Positions 51,339 to 53,695 of a stretch of DNA of 53,695 nucleotides are shown here, piece by piece; position 1 is the first letter of the stretch, and each line of letters starts with the position of its first letter. The DNA comes from Balneolales bacterium. GTDB taxonomy: Bacteria; Bacteroidota; Rhodothermia; Balneolales; Natronogracilivirgulaceae. The position numbers and the translations under genes were made by a program. Where the stretch lies: NCBI GenBank assembly GCA_007128425.1, contig SKXL01000102.1, forward strand, positions 1-53,695, in the 5' to 3' direction. The notes beneath the pieces were generated by a model. It searched no databases and was not told the origin of the DNA. It was given only the letters and a program-made list of their open reading frames with translations.

Positions 51339-52675
51339 CAGGCGAGTTCCTTTATCGATTTACTTTCGCGAGTAAACTTTTCCACCTCTTTGCTGAGCCT
51401 TTTCTGGATGGAAGCAACCGGAATCGACTCGATCACATCGAGTGCAAATCCATAGGTTAGAATTTCACGGGTTTGTGCATCCTGAAGGCCTCTGGTTTTC
51501 AGGTAGAACACTTCCTCCGGGTTCAGCTGGCCAATGGTGGCACCGTGGCTGCAGGAGACATCGTCAGCAAAAATTTCCAGCTGCGGTTTGGCATAAGCCG
51601 TACCGGAGTTTGAAAGCTGCAGATTGCGGTTCTCCTGGAATGCATCGGTCTTCTGGGCGTCCTGGCGAACAAATATCTTGCCGTTAAATACAGATGTTCC
51701 GTTTCCGTCAATGATGCACTTGTGAAGCTGATGACTGGTGCAATTGGGCATGGTGTGGTCCATGACACTGTGGGTGTCGGAAAGCTGTTCACCGTTCACC
51801 ATTACCAGTCCGTCAAGTGTTGCGTGTGTGTTTTCATCCGTCAGCACTGCCTTCACATCACTTCGGGAGAGCTGCGAACCCAGTTGGACGGCATAGGATT
51901 TATAATCACTGTCGCGACTGATATCGGCAGCCAGACGCGATATATGATAGGCCTGCCTGCTGTCACGCTGCAGTTTCACATGAGTCATGTGGGAGTTTTC
52001 AGCCAGCTTGATCTCCGATACCGGACAGTTAAAGTAGACATTACTGCCCATACCGATATGATCTTCCACAACTGTCATCTCACTGAATTGATCACCAACG
52101 ACAAGGCATCGCGGGGCCATCACGTACTGCTCCGCCTCTTCTGTATTGATGAAAAGCAGCTGGATCGGATCGGCAATCTTGACGCCTTTTGGAACATAAA
52201 TAAATGCCCCGTCACGAAAAACAGCCGTATTCAAGGGAACGAACGGATCATCCTCCCATTTGGCCAGCTCGCCAAGGTTTTCTATGGCAATTTCATTCCC
52301 ATCGCGCAGAACATCTGCCAGGTTGGCAACGATGACACCATCGGGAAGCCGGTCTGTCTTTGACAGTGCTTCACTGAACACCCCGTTTATAAAAGTCAGA
52401 TGATGGTGTTCCGCCTCGGGATAGATGTATCCGATGGCATCCTTCGGCAGATTTGGTGATGGAATGCTCGCTGCAGGCACAAACGATTCTTTATTCAGCG
52501 ATTTGAGTGAACAGTACTTCCACTCTTCATGCCGTGTGGTGGGAAGCTCTTTTCCGGTAATCTCCCGTGCTGCTTCGCTCTGGAGTCCGGCAACCTTCTC
52601 ATGAGCAGACTTTGCTGCGTCAAAACGGTCCAGCAGACGATCCAGAAAGAGCGTTTCTTTTGCATTGTCTGTCAT
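51338..52675 (-). CDS. sufD: Fe-S cluster assembly protein SufD
   Basis: A 445-residue SUF scaffold subunit with a beta-helix core. Motifs: ELPTTRHEEWKYCSLKSLNK (N-terminal), FIYVPKGVKIADPIQLLFIN, SHQLHKCIIDGNGTSVFNGK and DDVSCSHGATIGQLNPEEVF, then YLKTRGLQDAQTREILTYGF. It forms the SufBC2D complex. The ATG at 52675 overlaps the sufC TAA by one base (TAATG); the longer frame to 52717 would run into sufC. Confidence 0.96.
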   Translation of the reverse strand: MTDNAKETLFLDRLLDRFDAAKSAHEKVAGLQSEAAREITGKELPTTRHEEWKYCSLKSLNKESFVPAASIPSPNLPKDAIGYIYPEAEHHHLTFINGVFSEALSKTDRLPDGVIVANLADVLRDGNEIAIENLGELAKWEDDPFVPLNTAVFRDGAFIYVPKGVKIADPIQLLFINTEEAEQYVMAPRCLVVGDQFSEMTVVEDHIGMGSNVYFNCPVSEIKLAENSHMTHVKLQRDSRQAYHISRLAADISRDSDYKSYAVQLGSQLSRSDVKAVLTDENTHATLDGLVMVNGEQLSDTHSVMDHTMPNCTSHQLHKCIIDGNGTSVFNGKIFVRQDAQKTDAFQENRNLQLSNSGTAYAKPQLEIFADDVSCSHGATIGQLNPEEVFYLKTRGLQDAQTREILTYGFALDVIESIPVASIQKRLSKEVEKFTRESKSIKELA

Positions 52676-53442
52676 TACTTCGCCTCTCCGTTTACTTCCG
52701 TATTTGCAGTCACCCATTCATAACCGTGCTCTTCAAGTTCAAGAGCAAGCTCCTTGCCGCCCGACTTCTGGATGCGGCCGTTAACGAGCACATGGACAAA
52801 GTCCGGGGTGATATAGTTGAGAATGCGTTGGTAATGGGTGACCAGCATGATAGCATTGTCTTTTCCGGCAAGCTTGTTGATACCCCCGGATACGATCCTC
52901 AGGGCATCAATGTCAAGTCCGGAGTCCGTCTCATCCAGCAGGGCAAGCTTTGGATTCAGCACGGCCATCTGCAGGATTTCGTTGCGCTTTTTCTCGCCAC
53001 CGGAAAATCCGGCGTTGACATTGCGATCCAGAAACTTGGCATCCATTTCCACGAGATTGAGCTTGTCCACGATGTAGTCCTCGAACTCCAGGGGATCAAG
53101 AGGGTCAAGTCCTTTTTCCTTGCGGATCTCATTATATGCCTCACGCATGAGCATCGAGTTGCTCACACCGGGAATTTCGACCGGGTACTGAAATGCCATG
53201 AAGATACCCCTGCGCGCACGTTCATCAGGTTCCATCTCTGCCAGATCTTCTCCCTCATATATGATCTCACCTTTGGTGACCTCGTATGATGGATGACCGG
53301 CAACAATCTTGGCAAGCGTGCTTTTTCCGCTGCCGTTGGGTCCCATGATGGCGTGAACTTCACCCGCCTTGATTTCAAGATCAATTCCTTTCAGGATTTC
53401 GTTTCCTTCCACTTCGGCGTGGAGATTTTTGATTGTCAGCAT
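52675..53442 (-). CDS. sufC: Fe-S cluster assembly ATPase SufC
   Basis: A 255-residue ABC-type ATPase. Walker A is [20 protein letters not shown] (about 34-53), the signature is [20 protein letters not shown], Walker B is [20 protein letters not shown], and the switch His is in [12 protein letters not shown]. These are the SufC variants. It powers the SufBC2D scaffold. sufB precedes it by 64 bp and sufD follows with a one-base overlap. Confidence 0.97.
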   Translation of the reverse strand: MLTIKNLHAEVEGNEILKGIDLEIKAGEVHAIMGPNGSGKSTLAKIVAGHPSYEVTKGEIIYEGEDLAEMEPDERARRGIFMAFQYPVEIPGVSNSMLMREAYNEIRKEKGLDPLDPLEFEDYIVDKLNLVEMDAKFLDRNVNAGFSGGEKKRNEILQMAVLNPKLALLDETDSGLDIDALRIVSGGINKLAGKDNAIMLVTHYQRILNYITPDFVHVLVNGRIQKSGGKELALELEEHGYEWVTANTEVNGEAK

Positions 53443-53506
53443 GTACGTTCTATTATTCGTTTGGTAAGTCGTTATCAGTTAAAAAAAATTAGTGCGAGGT
53501 TGCAGC

Positions 53507-53695
53507 TTATCCGACACTGCCCTCAAGCTTGATGCCGAGAAGTTTGATGGCCTCAACAGCAAACTCCATAGGCAGCTCCTTGAACACCTCCTTGCAGAAG
53601 CCATTGATGATCAGGGAAACGGCATCTTCCTCGTCGAGACCTCGTTGCTGCAGATAGAATATCTGATCTTCGCCAATTTTTGATGTGGTGGCTTC
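53507..53695 (-). CDS. sufB: Fe-S cluster assembly protein SufB (C-terminal fragment, continues beyond window)
   Basis: The last 62 residues of SufB are read from the right edge to a TAA at 53507-53509. The sequence [20 protein letters not shown], then [20 protein letters not shown] matches the SufB C-terminus ([11 protein letters not shown]...GF...ELPMEYAVE). SufB is the scaffold on which clusters form with SufC and SufD. The rest lies outside the window. The 64-bp gap to sufC shows no terminator. Confidence 0.94.
   Translation of the reverse strand, partial: EATTSKIGEDQIFYLQQRGLDEEDAVSLIINGFCKEVFKELPMEFAVEAIKLLGIKLEGSVG

Noticed and set aside
1-53695. tRNA, rRNA, CRISPR arrays, transposases or phage genes
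   Set aside because: No cloverleaf, regular spaced repeats or mobile-element protein motifs were seen anywhere in the window by eye.

Overview
The window (about half G+C) looks like chromosome of a Bacteroidota-type bacterium, most likely the Balneolota/Rhodothermota branch. The reasons are a FecI/FecR/TonB-dependent receptor locus, a DUF2480 gene beside a SUF iron-sulfur operon, promoter boxes of the TAnnTTTG type, weak or absent Shine-Dalgarno sequences in many genes, and many lipoproteins with PPIase or BamD domains. The phylum call is inference; no rRNA or tRNA was seen.

Layout. 1-1.5 kb (minus): a TetR regulator and a cut-off LolA-like outer-membrane lipoprotein-sorting protein, with a 45-bp dyad upstream. 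1.7-3.6 kb (plus): an orphan MacB/FtsX-type permease and a VKOR-family membrane protein. 3.7-9.5 kb (minus): a cell-surface signalling operon in the order ECF sigma factor, lipoprotein, FecR anti-sigma, TonB-dependent receptor. 9.5-10.4 kb: a decayed stretch with remnants of an M48 protease and an AI-2E-type permease. 10.4-12.2 kb (minus): a gamma-glutamyltranspeptidase lipoprotein.

12.3-27.4 kb (plus) is a long housekeeping run: serine acetyltransferase and cysteine synthase, nusB, a phosphatase, ychF, thrS-infC-rpmI-rplT, pheS-pheT, a small coiled-coil protein, zapA, a strong 6S-like RNA candidate, a YmdB-family phosphoesterase, lolD and a TPR protein. infC appears to start at ATC, the rare start class that allows IF3 autoregulation.

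27.6-30.9 kb (minus): a DUF2721 protein and PEP carboxylase. 31.2-33.3 kb (plus): thymidine kinase and a NupC nucleoside transporter, a salvage pair. 33.5-41 kb (plus): three consecutive parvulin-type periplasmic PPIases (two lipoproteins and a SurA), then a MoxR ATPase and a VWA membrane protein, closed by a bidirectional terminator. 41-42.8 kb (minus): two unrecognised envelope proteins. 43-45.6 kb: apt, tadA, nadD, bamD. 45.7-47.8 kb (minus): a polyprenyl diphosphate synthase and type 2 isopentenyl diphosphate isomerase. 47.8-53.7 kb (minus): the SUF operon sufB(partial)-sufC-sufD-sufS-sufU-nfu-sufA followed by DUF2480.

The window is mostly core metabolism and envelope biogenesis. The least conventional parts are the receptor operon with an extra lipoprotein, the VKOR homologue without loop cysteines, the thymidine kinase missing half its zinc ligands, the decayed block at 9.5-10.4 kb, and the non-coding elements around zapA. 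No mobile element, CRISPR array or defence system was found.
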